Positions 1 to 12,395 of a stretch of DNA of 64,000 nt are shown one piece after another; the stretch's first letter is position 1; each line of letters begins with the position of its first letter. The notes beneath the pieces were generated by a model. That model was not told the origin of the DNA, did not search any database, and saw only the letters and a list, made by a program, of their open reading frames with translations. A program made the position numbers and the translations under genes. Source of the stretch: Orthonyx spaldingii (taxonomy: Eukaryota > Chordata > Aves > Passeriformes > Orthonychidae); assembly GCA_013397795.1 (NCBI GenBank), contig VZTJ01000112.1, forward strand, positions 365,052 through 429,051, written 5' to 3'.

Positions 1-2733
1 AGGTGCCATAAAGTACTGCAACAGTACAAAAGGACACTTACACCTTATTAAACAGGGAACCCACTCATGCACACCATCCCACCTGCCATTTTATGTGGCT
101 GAGATTGAAAATCAGGGGATAAAGGTGTGGTAATAACGAAAGAAGTGGGGGTAGGGAAGTGGTGGTGATGGAATGTTTGTACTGGTAATTGCTTCATGAA
201 GAAAACAAAATGAAAAGGGGGGAGAAGGAAGAAAAGAAAAATTAGTGTATCCGGGAGGTGTGTGTATTTATGAACCAAAGCCTTCTTTCCATAAAGTGAG
301 GGGAAAAAAAGGTCTTTTAGGCAAAGGAGGTCATTCCATGCAAGCCTGTAAAGGAAAGAGGATTTTGGAAAAATGAAAGAAGGGGGAAGTCTGTTTCTTA
401 CACTTTAATGATTTTTTTTGCTGCTCGTAGATAGGAACTGGAACTCCACACTATTAGCCACAAATGGCATTTTGAAATGACTTTTTTTTTTTTTTGGGCA
501 AACCCAAAAGACATTGCTAAGATTTACATTTTCAAATATATGCTGACCTTTTTTTCCTCTTTCTTTTAGTTCATTTGTCATCAGTATGTAATTGAATCAA
601 TATATTTCCTGATCAACCCAAAGATTGAATAAGGTCATGGGAAGCCATGTGTGGACATTAAAAATCATTATTTTACTCAAAATGAGCAGAGATGGCATAG
701 ACCATTCAGAGTTCCAAATGAAATTCTATTAGATTCTATTACACTTTTACAATTATAGAGACGTTCCAATATTACAAGGGGAAATGAAGTCATAATAAAA
801 AAGCCCAGAGGTGTATTACAAAGAAATGGGCATACTATTTTTCTAGTTAAAAACTTGATGAAAGGAGCTCTGCTACTTTTCAGTTGCTGAGATGTGACCT
901 TGTTCTTAAAAAAAAAAAAAGAAAAAAAGGCAAAAAAAATATACCAGGAGCCAGTTTTCTTCTAACCATTTACACTTCTTGTTTCACAGTATGTTTCTAA
1001 GGAGGACAGGGTGTTTAATATGATTTCAATTGTAAAAATATTTATAGAAAGATGCAATCAAATAGATCTGATATATTTAAACACAAATCATTTTAATGTC
1101 TGATACTGGAAAAGTAGGTTTTGGGAGCTGCTTGCCTGTTTATGCAAGCTGGAAAGATAGGAGTTTTTAGCATGTAAGGGTCATGAATCTAATCATTTTA
1201 TATGCTTTCCCTAACTGTTCCTATTTACTTCATCTCCCCATTCTCACTGAAGTGTTTGGTCAAGCTGCAAATCTTGGATTTGCGGTAAACTTCTAGAATA
1301 TTTTGGGAAACCCAGAATCAGTGTCTGACAAAGAACCCATTCCTACATCTTAGGGACATCCAGTAGTGCACTGACTGCAGCTGAGGATAAGGTTACCGCA
1401 GAATTTTAAAAGCACAGTCATTGTATGACCAAAGAGTGTCTCATCTTGGCATTCTGTGGAGAAGAGTGGAAGAAAAGAGTTTTTGCTTCATCCCAGGTCT
1501 GCAGGAATGGGGGAGAGTTTGTGTGTCACCTTTTTCTAAAGACTCAAGCAGGCTGTCTGCATTAGTTCTATACTTAAATATGGTGGCCTAGGTGATAAAG
1601 AGTTTCTCTACCACTGCATCCAAAGAAATAAGGCAAAGTATTGAAACAGAGACAAGTTAATTGAAAAATGAAGCAATGAGATGTTGCCTGAGATACACAA
1701 GGAACAGAGGGAAGTGGTGCACCATATTCCGATCTCCTAAATACATAACAAAAAGTTACTAAGGAAATACAAAACTGAGAAATGGAGATGCAGAAATAAC
1801 GTAGATCAAGCATAAAGTTGGAGTCCTACTCCTTTGGTAAGGTTCTGGACATCTGCTGAGAAAACCAGGGTTGTGCTGGGAAATGCTCTTTGGTGATGTG
1901 TTTTGGGGATGTGTTTGCATAGAGGATCCTAGGCTGACACAGGCTGCAAAGGTATCTCAGTTTCCATGGGGGTATAAAGAAGGAAACAGGGTCTTCCACA
2001 CAATTTTCTAGTCTGTAAGTCAGATGGCAACTTTAAAGGCATCTATTAAACCTTAGAATAATGTGTGTTACCCACCACAATAAAATATAGTCATTTTCAG
2101 AAATGAACACTTTGGAGATCATCAAGAGAAACATGTGAACGGGTAAGATAAGAAGCATAATCTCTTCTTTCCAAAGTTTGGGACACTAGCAGAGCTGCTC
2201 TGAAAGAATCCCTAGTAATTAGGTCACCACTTGTTTCCTTTTTGCATGGTTAAAGGCAGAAGCTGTGATTCAAGAGAGAAAGAAATACTTGAAGAGCCCC
2301 CTGGTCATGCCAGTGAGGGTTGGAGCATTAATCTTCCCTACTGTGTCCAATGTTACCTTTGACAATATTCCCTCAGTACCTGAGCTTGTTTCTGCAAGTT
2401 AAGGAGTCATCTAGGGTCCCTCCAGGTACTTTTCAGACAGTTTACACAGACAAACCAACAAATTGTGCATGTATTTCCAAAGGTGACTGAGCTGTGCTGC
2501 TGGATGAGTGCTTTCTGAGCACACCTATGATTCAGCCTTTATTTTAAATCATTGCATAAACAGAATGAATTTGTAATTTCAGGACATATGTGGTAGGTTT
2601 ACTCTTGGCTCTCTTGGAAGCTGCCAAGAAATCTGTTTAAATGTGCAGTGAAGGATAAGCTCTCGAATATGTTCCACTGGTGCCATTAGGGCTTTTTTCC
2701 AGACACTTATTACGGATGCATTAGAGTAAATAT
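1..2733. other. Non-coding unique DNA, no gene seen
   Basis: AT-rich sequence with short A and T runs (for example 901-927). The only open frames are under 80 codons and resemble no known protein. No transposon, RNA gene or clear regulatory block was recognised up to the CR1 copy that begins near 2734. Confidence 0.6.
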
Positions 2734-3160
2734 CATAGAATCACAGAATTCCCTGGGCTGGAAGGGGCCTTAAAGAACATCCCATTACAACCCCCCTGCC
2801 ATGGACAGGGACACCTTTCACCAGACCTGGTTGGTCAGAGCTCCATCCAACCTGGCCTTGAACACTTCCAGGGATGGGGCACCCACAGCTTCTCTGGGCA
2901 ACCTGAGCCAGTGCCTCACCACCCTCACAGTAAAGAACTTCTTCTGTATGTTTGACCTAAACCTACTCTCTAACACTAAAGCCTTGTTCTGTCACTACAT
3001 GTTCCTGTAAAAAGTCTCCCTCTAGCTTTTTAATAAAGTTCCCTTCAGGTACTGGAAAGCCACAGGTCACCTTGAAACCTTTTCTTTTCCAGACTGGACA
3101 AACCCAATTCTCTCAGCCTTTCCTTACAGAAGAGGTGCTTCAGTAGCTGCTGTCTTGTTT
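2734..3160 (-). mobile_element. CR1 LINE fragment, 5'-truncated, minus strand
   Basis: Read on the minus strand, this is the 3' end of a CR1 non-LTR retrotransposon. The plus-strand start, catagaatcacagaat, is the reverse complement of the CR1 tail. On the minus strand an open frame encodes the C-terminus of ORF2 (endonuclease/reverse transcriptase polyprotein), with recognisable pieces such as FFTVRVVRHW and APSLEVFKARLDGAL. It ends at a TGA (complement of 2818-2820) and is followed by a short 3' untranslated tail of about 84 bp. Only the last part of the element remains, as is usual for CR1 copies. The 5' breakpoint near 3160 is approximate because similarity fades there. No target duplication is visible, which is normal for CR1. 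The copy cannot move by itself because the catalytic domains are absent. The plus-strand open frame at 2801-3010 is an antisense shadow of this element. Confidence 0.95.
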
Positions 3161-3230
3161 CTGAATAGCAATCCTGCATCTGCTATTTTGACCTTTTAAA
3201 GTGCAAATCTGTTTTGTTCGTTTGGTTTTG

Positions 3231-3251
3231 TTTTTTTTTTTTTTTTTTTTT
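3231..3251. repeat. Poly-T tract (21 T)
   Basis: Uninterrupted run of 21 T followed by further T-rich sequence to about 3290. No retrocopy body with a complementary AATAAA is visible next to it, so I treat it as simple repeat. Confidence 0.9.
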
Positions 3252-6200
3252 CTTTTTTTCTGTGCAGTAGTAATCCTTTTTTTTTCACCTGGGGAACAGA
3301 ATTCCTAACAGGTTGGTTTGGCACCTCCTCAGGACTTATACAACCTCACCATTTTCAATCAAATAGTTGCAGAACTATATATTTTAGTAGTAGGAGTGGC
3401 TATTGAATATGTGGCAAATGAATAAAAATCCAGATTCTTTCACGTCTCTCATGGAAGTGGTAATCCTGAAAATGTATCTTCACTTGTCTTCTTAAAGCAT
3501 CTTGCTGAAATAAATGTATTTTGAACTGGCATATACCTTACAAGGTCCTGTGCTAGGCCTGTGAAAGGAGTTAATTCAGAATGCAATGAGAAGGAAGAAA
3601 AATCTCTCAAAGGATTGTGTGGTCTGTATTAATTAGGCTGAAGTCACCTCCAAAGCAAGAGACTGATCCTGAATCTTGAGCACAGATTTCTACCTGCTAC
3701 CTTGAAGTCGTGCAGTGAGATGTGTTTTAGGCCCGTTGTGTAATGAAAAGATGTGCAAGTGTCCTAGCAGCTTTTAAATGGGTAAGTAATAATTGATGAA
3801 ACAGTCAATTGCTGGCATGACCTCCCCACACCCTCCTAGCAGTTACTGAGACCTTAAAGTGACAGAGATGGGATCAAGCTAGCAAATGGGCATGTGCTGT
3901 GTTATCTTCTCTGGATGATTTCCAGTCACTGCAACTATTTTGAGCCCAGAATATTGTGCAATAGTTTTGAAAGCAAATGCCTAAAGAAAAATTGCATTTA
4001 AATGCCAGGACTGTTTTGGGGGATTTTCACCTGTAAATACTTAGTTTTGTCATTATTCTTGCCCTCTTTGTACATTTATGAGTGTGGTTTTTCCATATGG
4101 ATAAAAGGAAAAAAACAACAGGAAAAATTGGAGAAGTAAGATTTAATTTTTTTAAAGCCAAAATCTTTGTCCAGCTCTATTTAGTATTCTTCATTCTTTC
4201 CAAATGTTGTCCACAATAATTCATTTTGGCAATCAGAGTGCAAAAAATCAGGTGAATATTTTGCACTAGTTTCACAGAAGCCAACTGATTTGAAGGGCAA
4301 ATTTTGCTTGCCTGTCTTGTCCTGCATAGTACCTGCCCTCCTTCATGAGGAGAGCTATTTGAGTCTGACCTTAAATTATTTGTTAAAAGCCAGAAAAGCA
4401 GTCAGTGTTAGAGTGGAGGAATTTTGGCTTCTAATCCAGAGTTCAAATGACAAAACCATATATCTGATAAAATGAAACTTAAACCTGTGATACTGCATAC
4501 CATACAGCACATTTAAAATGCATTTACTTCCCCACCCCAGGAGCTTCAATAGCTCCAAAATAACTTTTAAAAATCAATTGTTTATTGAAAGATTAAGGGC
4601 ATTTTATTGACTTTGCAGTTATGGCCAATTTCACTGCATTTTTGTGACAGTATCTAGTCACAGGTAGTCTCTTTGCTACGTGTGATGGTTTTATTATGTG
4701 AAAGAACTCTACCTACTGTTTATCCTTCCCTTGCTCTCATCCTCACAGTCTCCCAAGCTCCCCCAATGCTTTGTATGTCAAACGATCTCCCTGTCTCAAT
4801 TCAAATCCCTCCTTAAGAGATGACTTCTGTGCAGATTTCCTATAATGATTCCCCCAAGATATCCATACTGATTTGAGACAGGACTTTCATCTATTGTAGC
4901 ACGTGTGGTTGATGACACAATTTCTGAACCTAATACTTCTGTGTTCAGAACAGTTTTGAAAAAATCTTTAAAAAAAGATCAAACACTTTTTTCTTTCGCT
5001 TGTCTTTTTTTCACCATGCCTCTGTAAGAAAAAAAGCTTATTTTAAAAGCAAGGTAAACGAACAGATCAGCTTCTAAATATGCAGAATAAATGTTAATTT
5101 GTTCACAAAGAGTTTAAATATGAGTATCTATATTAAAATTCTTTAGTGTCCTACCCATCCAAGTGCATGTAGAACTCCAGTGAGAGTGAATGCATCTGTA
5201 AACCTTTGCAGTTTGATGACTCTTGCAGCCTTCCTGACCTTTCCTTTCCTATGTGTCAGCAGAGCATGGAGTTGGGATGCTTTTGCAGCCAGTGTCTCCA
5301 TTATGAAGAACAGAGGGAATTTGCCCATTGTAGGACATTCTCAACCTGGGAGTATCTTTTGTTCTATTTTTTAAAGCTAAAGTTTATTATTGAGCAGAGT
5401 GGTGACAGCTCTACCTTTTCAGCTGAGCCTTTGCCCAAACATTAAATATTGCTTTCCTTTCTTACTTCTTACTTAGCTGATTAATTTCTTCTTTCCCTCT
5501 TCTACTGACTGCCATATTATTACAGATGGGTTTTTAAGGAAAAAAAAATCAAAATGATATGGGCTGTTGCCTCTTAGTGGACATGGATGCACAATAAGTT
5601 GTGAAAATAATGGGTATATTGTGTGGTTGTTGCACATATGACTGTATTGAACAGCCTTCTAAAGCACCTGTAGGCTGCTAATCTCTGCAAAGGAGACAGA
5701 ATTAGCTGACCTTTGATCTGCTCTGGTATGACAATTACTGTGTTCAAGGAACTTTCTGGTCATGTTCTACATGAAGTCACAGAGAATGATGTGGGGGAAG
5801 AAAATGTTGGAAATGTTTTTATTCTTTGGTTTCTAAATTGACTTGTAGGTTGTTTTATTTTTTTTATATGTTTATTACATTAGTGGGGGAAAAATTTGCC
5901 AGTAATAGTAGTGATGCAAATGGCGCTTTCTCCTAGCGGAGACTGGATGGATATTAAATCCCCAGGAGCCAAATAAACTCAAAGGAGTTCTGTAAAATGA
6001 CATGTTGTTGCAAGGGATTTTGTGACTTCTGATCACTGTGCAAATATGAACCAGCAAGCACCCATAAATATAAACTTGGTGGAATTGTGGTAATTTTTAA
6101 TCATAAGTCTACAATGCTTACGGTATTGCAGTCCACTCTTGTTGCATTTTTGACTCATGTCTATCCTGTGGTTTCTGCTTGGCTTAATGTGCTATAAAGG

Positions 6201-7617
6201 TGGAGTCATGGCTTTTTAATTTCAGTCCAAGAGAAGTTAACTTTTGGCAGGTGGTCTGAAAACATGCAAACCAAAACCGTCTTTAAAAAAAAAAGATACC
6301 CCTTCCCCTGTATTTGTTTTGCATCCTTTGAGCTGGAACCTCTTAGATAATAGGTGTATCATGGATATAGATCTGTAATCCATGACCTTATTACAAGTGA
6401 TAAATTAATATTTGCAAACCTAATTGCCTCACTAATGTGCACCCACACCTGTCCTAACTCACTTCTTCCATTTTTCAAGCTGCCAGTGAAACCAACTGAT
6501 CACCATTCTCAAATAAATCTACATCTAGTGAGCAGAGTGAAGAACAAGATCCTACTCACACACATTAAAAAAAGGTGTCATATGATATGTAGCTAGATAT
6601 AGCTTGGAAAAAACCTGTGGTTTAATCTAAAAGCTTTGACCAGAAAGTTGTTTAACTGACAGGCTTCACAGATGTACCACCTTGAAGCTAATGGGCCGGG
6701 ACCAGTATAAATGAGAGGAGAATCTGGTCACTTGTGTTAAAACACCCAGGACCCTTTTTCTCTTGGGTGCCGGTTTCATTCCCCTGAGTGCTTCTCATCC
6801 TTCTCTCTGGCATACTGTCCCATTCAGCCACAGCCTCTCCAATTCCCACCTGTGTCAGCAGGCACCTGGCCAAGTGGAATTTGAAACAATAAATGCTCCT
6901 CTGTCATTTAGCATTTCTGTAGGATCTGGTCCTGTTAGATTTCCTGAGTAAAGGTCAAATACATCATTGTGTAAATTTTTGGTGATGCAGCAGGTTTTGT
7001 AGTAGTCATATCTCTGGATTTTGTTTTTGATATGGGCTGCAATATTGTGGTTGAAGACCACAAATACTTTTCAACTTGATACTTTTATCACTGCTTCTCC
7101 TCCTGGATTCTGGAACTAGAAATCCAAAATACATTTCAATTCTTTTGCATGTGATCTAATAGCTACTGCTCTATGCCATGTGTGTTTTCTCTGACCATCT
7201 TAACTTTGTAAACCAAGTATTAATCCCACTTGGCACTGGTTTCTCCAACGTATTTTATTCTTCTAAGAATTGAGTGTCTAATACGCATATTGGTCCCAGT
7301 GTACCAGTGTTTGGAACAAAGTGATAAATGGGAATATATTGATTAGGAAACTTAGCTCTAATTTCTCAAATGTCACTGAATAAGAGATCGCTCTCATGTG
7401 AAGCAGGATTGTCTAGTTTGAATACTTCTAGGATTCTTCTGAAATCCCAGCCTTCTCTTTCAGAAATTATTAGTGGATTGCTCATAAAGGAGCAGGGTAG
7501 AATCTCTTCAGTATCTTCAGGCTTCTTTCTCAGAAGTAAACATGGAATACTTAGAAAACAAACAAATAAACATAACCAGACAACCTTTCCCCCTTTTTGT
7601 GTTCCCTCCACCCCCCC
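3252..7617. other. Non-coding unique DNA, no gene seen
   Basis: AT-rich sequence with many small open frames on both strands, none above about 80 codons and none recognisable. A purely random frame set would look the same. I see no transposon ends, RNA gene or convincing exon here. Confidence 0.55.
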
Positions 7618-7619
7618 GC

Positions 7620-7635
7620 AAAAAAAAAAAAAAAA
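7620..7635. repeat. Poly-A run next to assembly gap
   Basis: Sixteen A residues preceded by a C-rich stretch and running straight into the N block at 7636. The far side of the gap continues as a purine tract (AAAGAGAGAGAAAGG). The true length of the low-complexity array is unknown. Confidence 0.85.
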
Positions 7636-7669
7636 NNNNNNNNNNNNNNNNNNNNNNNNNNNNNNNNNN
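7636..7669. other. Assembly gap (34 N)
   Basis: Undetermined bases between a poly-A run and a GA-rich purine tract. Any open frame crossing it is artificial. Confidence 0.99.
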
Positions 7670-8439
7670 AAAGAGAGAGAAAGGAAGCCTTAAACCCCCA
7701 CAAAACCACCCTCTGCAATATTTCAGCCTCGTGCTATGGTCCTTAAAAATTGAAATATCCTTAGAAAAATCACAGCAGATATGACATTAGAATTTGTTTG
7801 GAAATCAAGTGCAGGGTCACAGTGAAGAGGTAGGGAATTGAATGAGAATTTCCATAAAGAAAGTGAGTATACTTCCAGAAGCGTATAACGGGCTGATTTA
7901 AAATCTGATGTTGACAAAGAGAATAAGATGTGGAAAGTCAGAGCAAGACAGTTAGAATCTTGTCTGTAAAAGCCACAGGTGATTCTTAATAGGCAGTAAA
8001 ATAGCAGAAGGGTCGATATTGCCATTTTTGTGGCAATAGCAATGCTTTCAGGTTTTTAGCAAGTTTTCAACTTAAAAAATTAACTGAAGAGTAATGCAAA
8101 GAATAGGAAGGTAATTGTGAATTAGGAGCCAAATTATGCCAGGCACAATTGAATAAGTTCTGACTTTTCTTACTGACAGACATGTATATTAATAGTTGGC
8201 ACTTATTGAACCAAATATGAATATTCATCTTCATTTATATTTCAAGGCCTTTCATTCCTCAAGGACCACAGTGCTTTTGACCAATTTTCATCCACATTAC
8301 TAAAATGACAGCTTTCACTCCTGGGCCCTGACAGAGGTCTGCAGAATTCATTGGAGGTCCTGGGAGGAGGGAACCAGCTCCCGCTCCCAGCTGTCCACAA
8401 ACACTCATTAAGAGAGGCAAATATCCAGCAGAATCTCTG

Positions 8440-8760
8440 TGAGAATTTTTAATCACGCAAAGGCTCTGCTAATTAGGTAGCTGATGGGGCATAGAGAGCA
8501 CAAGGACGAATTCTTTAAACAAAGGACTAGAAACTTTAAGAGCTTTAATTACTTGGGCACAGAGTTCATTTCAGAACTTGGGAGCAAATTATTCTAATAA
8601 CAATAAGACCAAGTAGTGGGCCATATTAGTGAGAATTGTGTGGAAAACTTCAATCTTCTTGGGCTGTCACAGCTGTGATTGGAGCGCATTGGAAACTGAG
8701 TGGGCTATAAAGGTATTAATAATAAACTTTATTGTGAACTGGATTTGGTGCAGAAGATTG
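8440..8760. promoter_or_regulatory. Candidate conserved non-coding element / enhancer
   Basis: High-complexity, repeat-free block with dense transcription-factor-like words. It contains TAATTA-type sites (CTAATTAGG near 8470, TTTAATTAC near 8546) and a perfect 12-bp palindrome TCACAGCTGTGA at 8667-8678 built on an E-box CAGCTG. CTGTCA lies at its left edge (MEIS/TGIF-like) and TGATTGG at its right edge (CCAAT/PBX-like). The texture resembles vertebrate developmental enhancers, but conservation itself cannot be seen from one sequence. The boundaries are approximate. Confidence 0.3.
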
Positions 8761-10840
8761 CCTATGTTCTTCTTTTCTGTGAGTTCTGCTTTGTCAGGGA
8801 GCAGTAGCGCTGTGTCCTACACCTCAAAATGCTGGTGTAGCTGAAGAGGTGGAAACTTTTACACAAATGAAGAACAATGCCTATTTTCAAAACAAAATCC
8901 CCCCTTTTGTTTAGTGCACTGGATTGTCTCCAAAACCTAACAACTGGAACTGTGTTGCTTTCTCATAGGATAGAAGAAAATCCATTTCACTGGCTGAAAA
9001 CGATGGGTTTGGGGTTTTTTTGCTTGTTTTCTAAGTGCACAGATAGCATGGCTGGGTTGTATGGTTTGTCCCAGGACACAGTTCAGGCTAAAACAATTTC
9101 CAGGACCCCTTTCTCTGATGTGGAATAAGAAAAAGAGACAGAAATTGCTAAAGAAAAGGAAGATGTAGAAGCTTGAGGGATTCAAATTAGGAAATTGTGC
9201 TCTCCTACTAGTTAAGAATAGAATATAGAAAATACACAGCTCTCTTTCCCTTGGAAAGTGGAAAACAGCTGATGTGCTACTCTTGTTATTGCTGCTGAGA
9301 AACCTTAGCAAGCTTGTCTGTAATTGAGCACAAGGGGCACATCCTGCCTGCGTGCTGGATGAAAAGCTGATTTTCCTTACTCAGTATTTGGGGTGATGAG
9401 GTAGGAAGGAAAGGAGATATTTCCTGTCTTCAGCCTTGGACATTTACACAGTCAGGGTGGGGGGAGCCACTGTCTGGTACTCTTGCTGCAGATTAGAAAT
9501 CTTCTGTGAAGATACATACTGAATGCTCTTCAATTTTTATGAAGGGATCGTGACTTTTCTGGGGTTGCTCTCTGGCAAGGAGAAAACTGATAACTTTTAA
9601 AATGCGTTTATATACATTTTAAGAAAACACTATTCTAAGCAAATGGTTGTTTTTCAGTACATTTAGTGCAAAACACATACAAGGATTACTCCTATGTTAC
9701 ATGCTAATGGAAACTTTAGTATCCAAGATCAAGTTCTCTATCTAAGAGACTGCTCACTGCTGCTGGGGAGACAGGCTCGAATACATCAATTCAACATAGG
9801 TAAAGAGACAGGTGAAAAGGTAAGTTGTGATAATTGAGGGCTAAGTATTCTCAGTGAGTAAGTGATGGACTGGTGTTCAGATTTGCAGAAATAAATAGGA
9901 GAAGAAAGAAAAAAAGATATATCTGCACAGAGAATTGGTCTGAGTTAAAGCTTCACTATCAGTTTTGAAACTTGAACAAATATTCTGCTTGTGTTTGCTA
10001 TTGAGCTTGCTGCAAGCTATATCCACTGCAGAGGAAAGGCACTGCTAAAGAAAAACCACTGCAATCTGTGGCTACAGACAGGCTTTCAGTTTGTGTGGAC
10101 TTTCCCCACATGAATAACCAGAGGTCTGAGTGCAGTGAACGTAGAGCTGAGTCGTTCCATTAGGAAGTCATTCTGCCCACTGTGGTCTCTCAGCCATTTG
10201 TGAGAGCAGCTAGACTAACAAAATGTGGTACTGACAGAAGAGCTTTTTCTTTTCATTGTTGCTTTTTGGTTTTCTTTTATTTCCCAGGAGAGTAGGTTAA
10301 GCTGACATGCAGGCGTAATTCTGTCACCTTAGATCCTAATATTTCTGACAGCAATAAGAAGAGAATAAACAAATAGGAGGGGGAGAAAATGTGAACAGAA
10401 GATGGGAAGAGAAAAGTCCCACATAGTACCTTCTTTTAAAACAATCCTTTTGTAATTTTGAAAAGCACTTAAGCCTCAGGTACACTGAGCTGCCATTCTC
10501 TCCCTGGATCCTTTGGGGGAGTGGGAATAGTGCAGTTTGATGCTCATTTCATGTGCTGCTCTGTTTTTCTGGCTGTTGCTCTTACCCACTTGCACGTCTG
10601 GCCTTGGACATGCAGCACACCGACAGTACTATCACCATTTTGATTACACTGCACTGATTAAACAAAAACAACCCAACCCCAAACCAAAACGTTATAAGCC
10701 CAGAGTCCAAGAACATAGCTGAAACTAAGTAGGTTTTTTGCATAAAAATATATATAATCTACTTTTATTAATAAGTACTCTTATAAATGCTTTTTTAATA
10801 TTTTACTCTTAAAAATTATATACAGCAAGTTATGCTTAAC
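8761..10840. other. Non-coding unique DNA, no gene seen
   Basis: Mixed sequence with short open frames only. The longest, a minus-strand frame at 8937-9311, is 124 codons, low in complexity and unrecognised. An AT-rich stretch occupies 10738-10840. Confidence 0.5.
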
Positions 10841-10875
10841 TTTTTTTTTTTTTTTNTTTTTTTTTTTTTTTTTTT
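10841..10875. repeat. Poly-T tract of about 35 with one ambiguous base
   Basis: Run of T with a single N at 10856, which is probably an uncertain base call in a homopolymer. It could in principle be the tail of a minus-strand retrocopy, but the sequence beyond it shows no complementary polyadenylation signal or recognisable body. Confidence 0.9.
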
Positions 10876-12094
10876 GAGGAAATATAATTTGTGGCAAAAA
10901 TGCATGGCCCTGCTGCATGAACTTAGCTGTTATGACTCAGGTGAGAAATAAAGTTCCAGTTTTTCAACAGTTCTTTCATATGTCAGATCTCATTACAATT
11001 TCTTTTCTTTATAAGAGTAAACTGTGTGTTTTTCTTCTGTCTTTTTAAATTCTAGATATTAGTTGCCCATTTTGTGTGTTCTGAAACTATGCTCTTTCAA
11101 CTTGGACAGAGATCCTTAGCACAAAGAAAATGTGTAAGATGAAAATACATACAAAGAAGTTTTATCAGCAGTTCACTGAAATTTTAAGTAGATCCATTTT
11201 ATACAGATTGTCGATATCAAGATCCCAAAATATGAACATTTTTGCACAGAAAGATAGCTGTCTATGCACATTTGTCAACTGTTATGTTCTGTTTTCTATT
11301 GGAAAAAGAATCATTCATCATGTTACAATGACTGTCCAGTGCAAAGCTGATCAAGAGGCATAACCATTAATTCATATCTGTCCATAGATGTCAACTCTAA
11401 AGATGTATGCAGTTTGTATGAAAATAACAAAAAAAGTCAAGTAGTTGAATATAAGAGTCTTTAGAACCACCCTCACGTCATTTTGAGGGATTTTACCCTG
11501 TAACGGGAATGTAAAGGAGCTTCACTTTAGAGTTGATACTTGAGGAAAGTAATCTTGAAACTGCAGAAACTGCAAATGGCTCTTGAGTGTGGTTTCTTAT
11601 CTAGAAAGGGAAATAGAAGAGAGAGAGATTTCTACTGATAATGTGTTTTGATAGGTTTATGTCAAGAGAAGCTCTGAGAAACTTTTATGATGCAAAAATA
11701 TTGAAATTCCTAATGCAGGCAGAAGAGCTGCTTTCATATTCATATCCTTACCCAAAGAAAAGAAAAGAAGTCTTCCCCCTATCTTTCAGCAGATAAGAGT
11801 TAGATGGACTCTTTTCAGGAAAAAAAAATGTTGAAATTATGACTATCAGCAAAGTCATTGTTTGATGGCAACACTGGTAGAGATCAGCAGGTTTGTATGG
11901 ATAAGGCAGACCTAATAGATCCCATAATGATTACATGGTTGAGATGCTGATTGAGAAGAACTTTCACCCTAACTGATGGGATAATCCTATTCTCCTCAGT
12001 ACGATTTCCCTCTCTCCATTTGAAGCTGCGACTGGGCCTTTGACAAATGCTCAATTTGAAGTACTCAGGCTTAAAATGGAGACTTTTAAAAATC
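10876..12094. other. Non-coding unique DNA, no gene seen
   Basis: AT-rich. The plus-strand frame 11130-11363 (77 codons) is unrecognised and lacks exon-like borders. Confidence 0.5.
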
Positions 12095-12395
12095 TTTAAT
12101 TGGGGCTAAGGCTAGTTCGTCATGCAGCCCATTGTTTTGAACAAGGAGGCAGGACTAAAGAGTTAACTGCTTCCAATTGTAAAGACATCAGTGGCAGGCA
12201 CATTACAAAGCTCTATACAATCCTGTGGAGTAAATGGTGGACAGCTCATCACAATTAAGCATGGTCATAATGAACAGCCAGAAGAGAGAAAAGGGGGCAT
12301 GGGGAAAAACAGACCTTTTACAAATGTTTTATATGAAGAGAAATTATAGCTAAAAGGGATAGTTAATTAGGTTAAAGAATAGGTGGTAATGTCTT
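12095..12395. promoter_or_regulatory. Candidate conserved non-coding element / enhancer
   Basis: Repeat-free block with balanced composition and several motif-like words. CCATTGTT and AACAAGG lie within 20 bp of each other as opposed SOX-like sites (about 12129-12147). AGTTAACTG, CACAATTAAGC and GTTAATTAGGTTAA follow as homeobox/HNF1-like words. No open frame of note crosses it. The regulatory call is inference from appearance. Confidence 0.28.

Noticed and set aside
2801..3010. 69-codon plus-strand frame
   Set aside because: It is antisense to the CR1 ORF2 remnant and 3' tail, not a gene.
7370..7784. Open frames of 80-107 codons across the first gap
   Set aside because: They run through N bases and poly-A, so the translation is artificial.
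10841..11000. Poly-T tract as the tail of a minus-strand processed retrocopy
   Set aside because: No complement of AATAAA next to the tract and no recognisable gene body beyond it.
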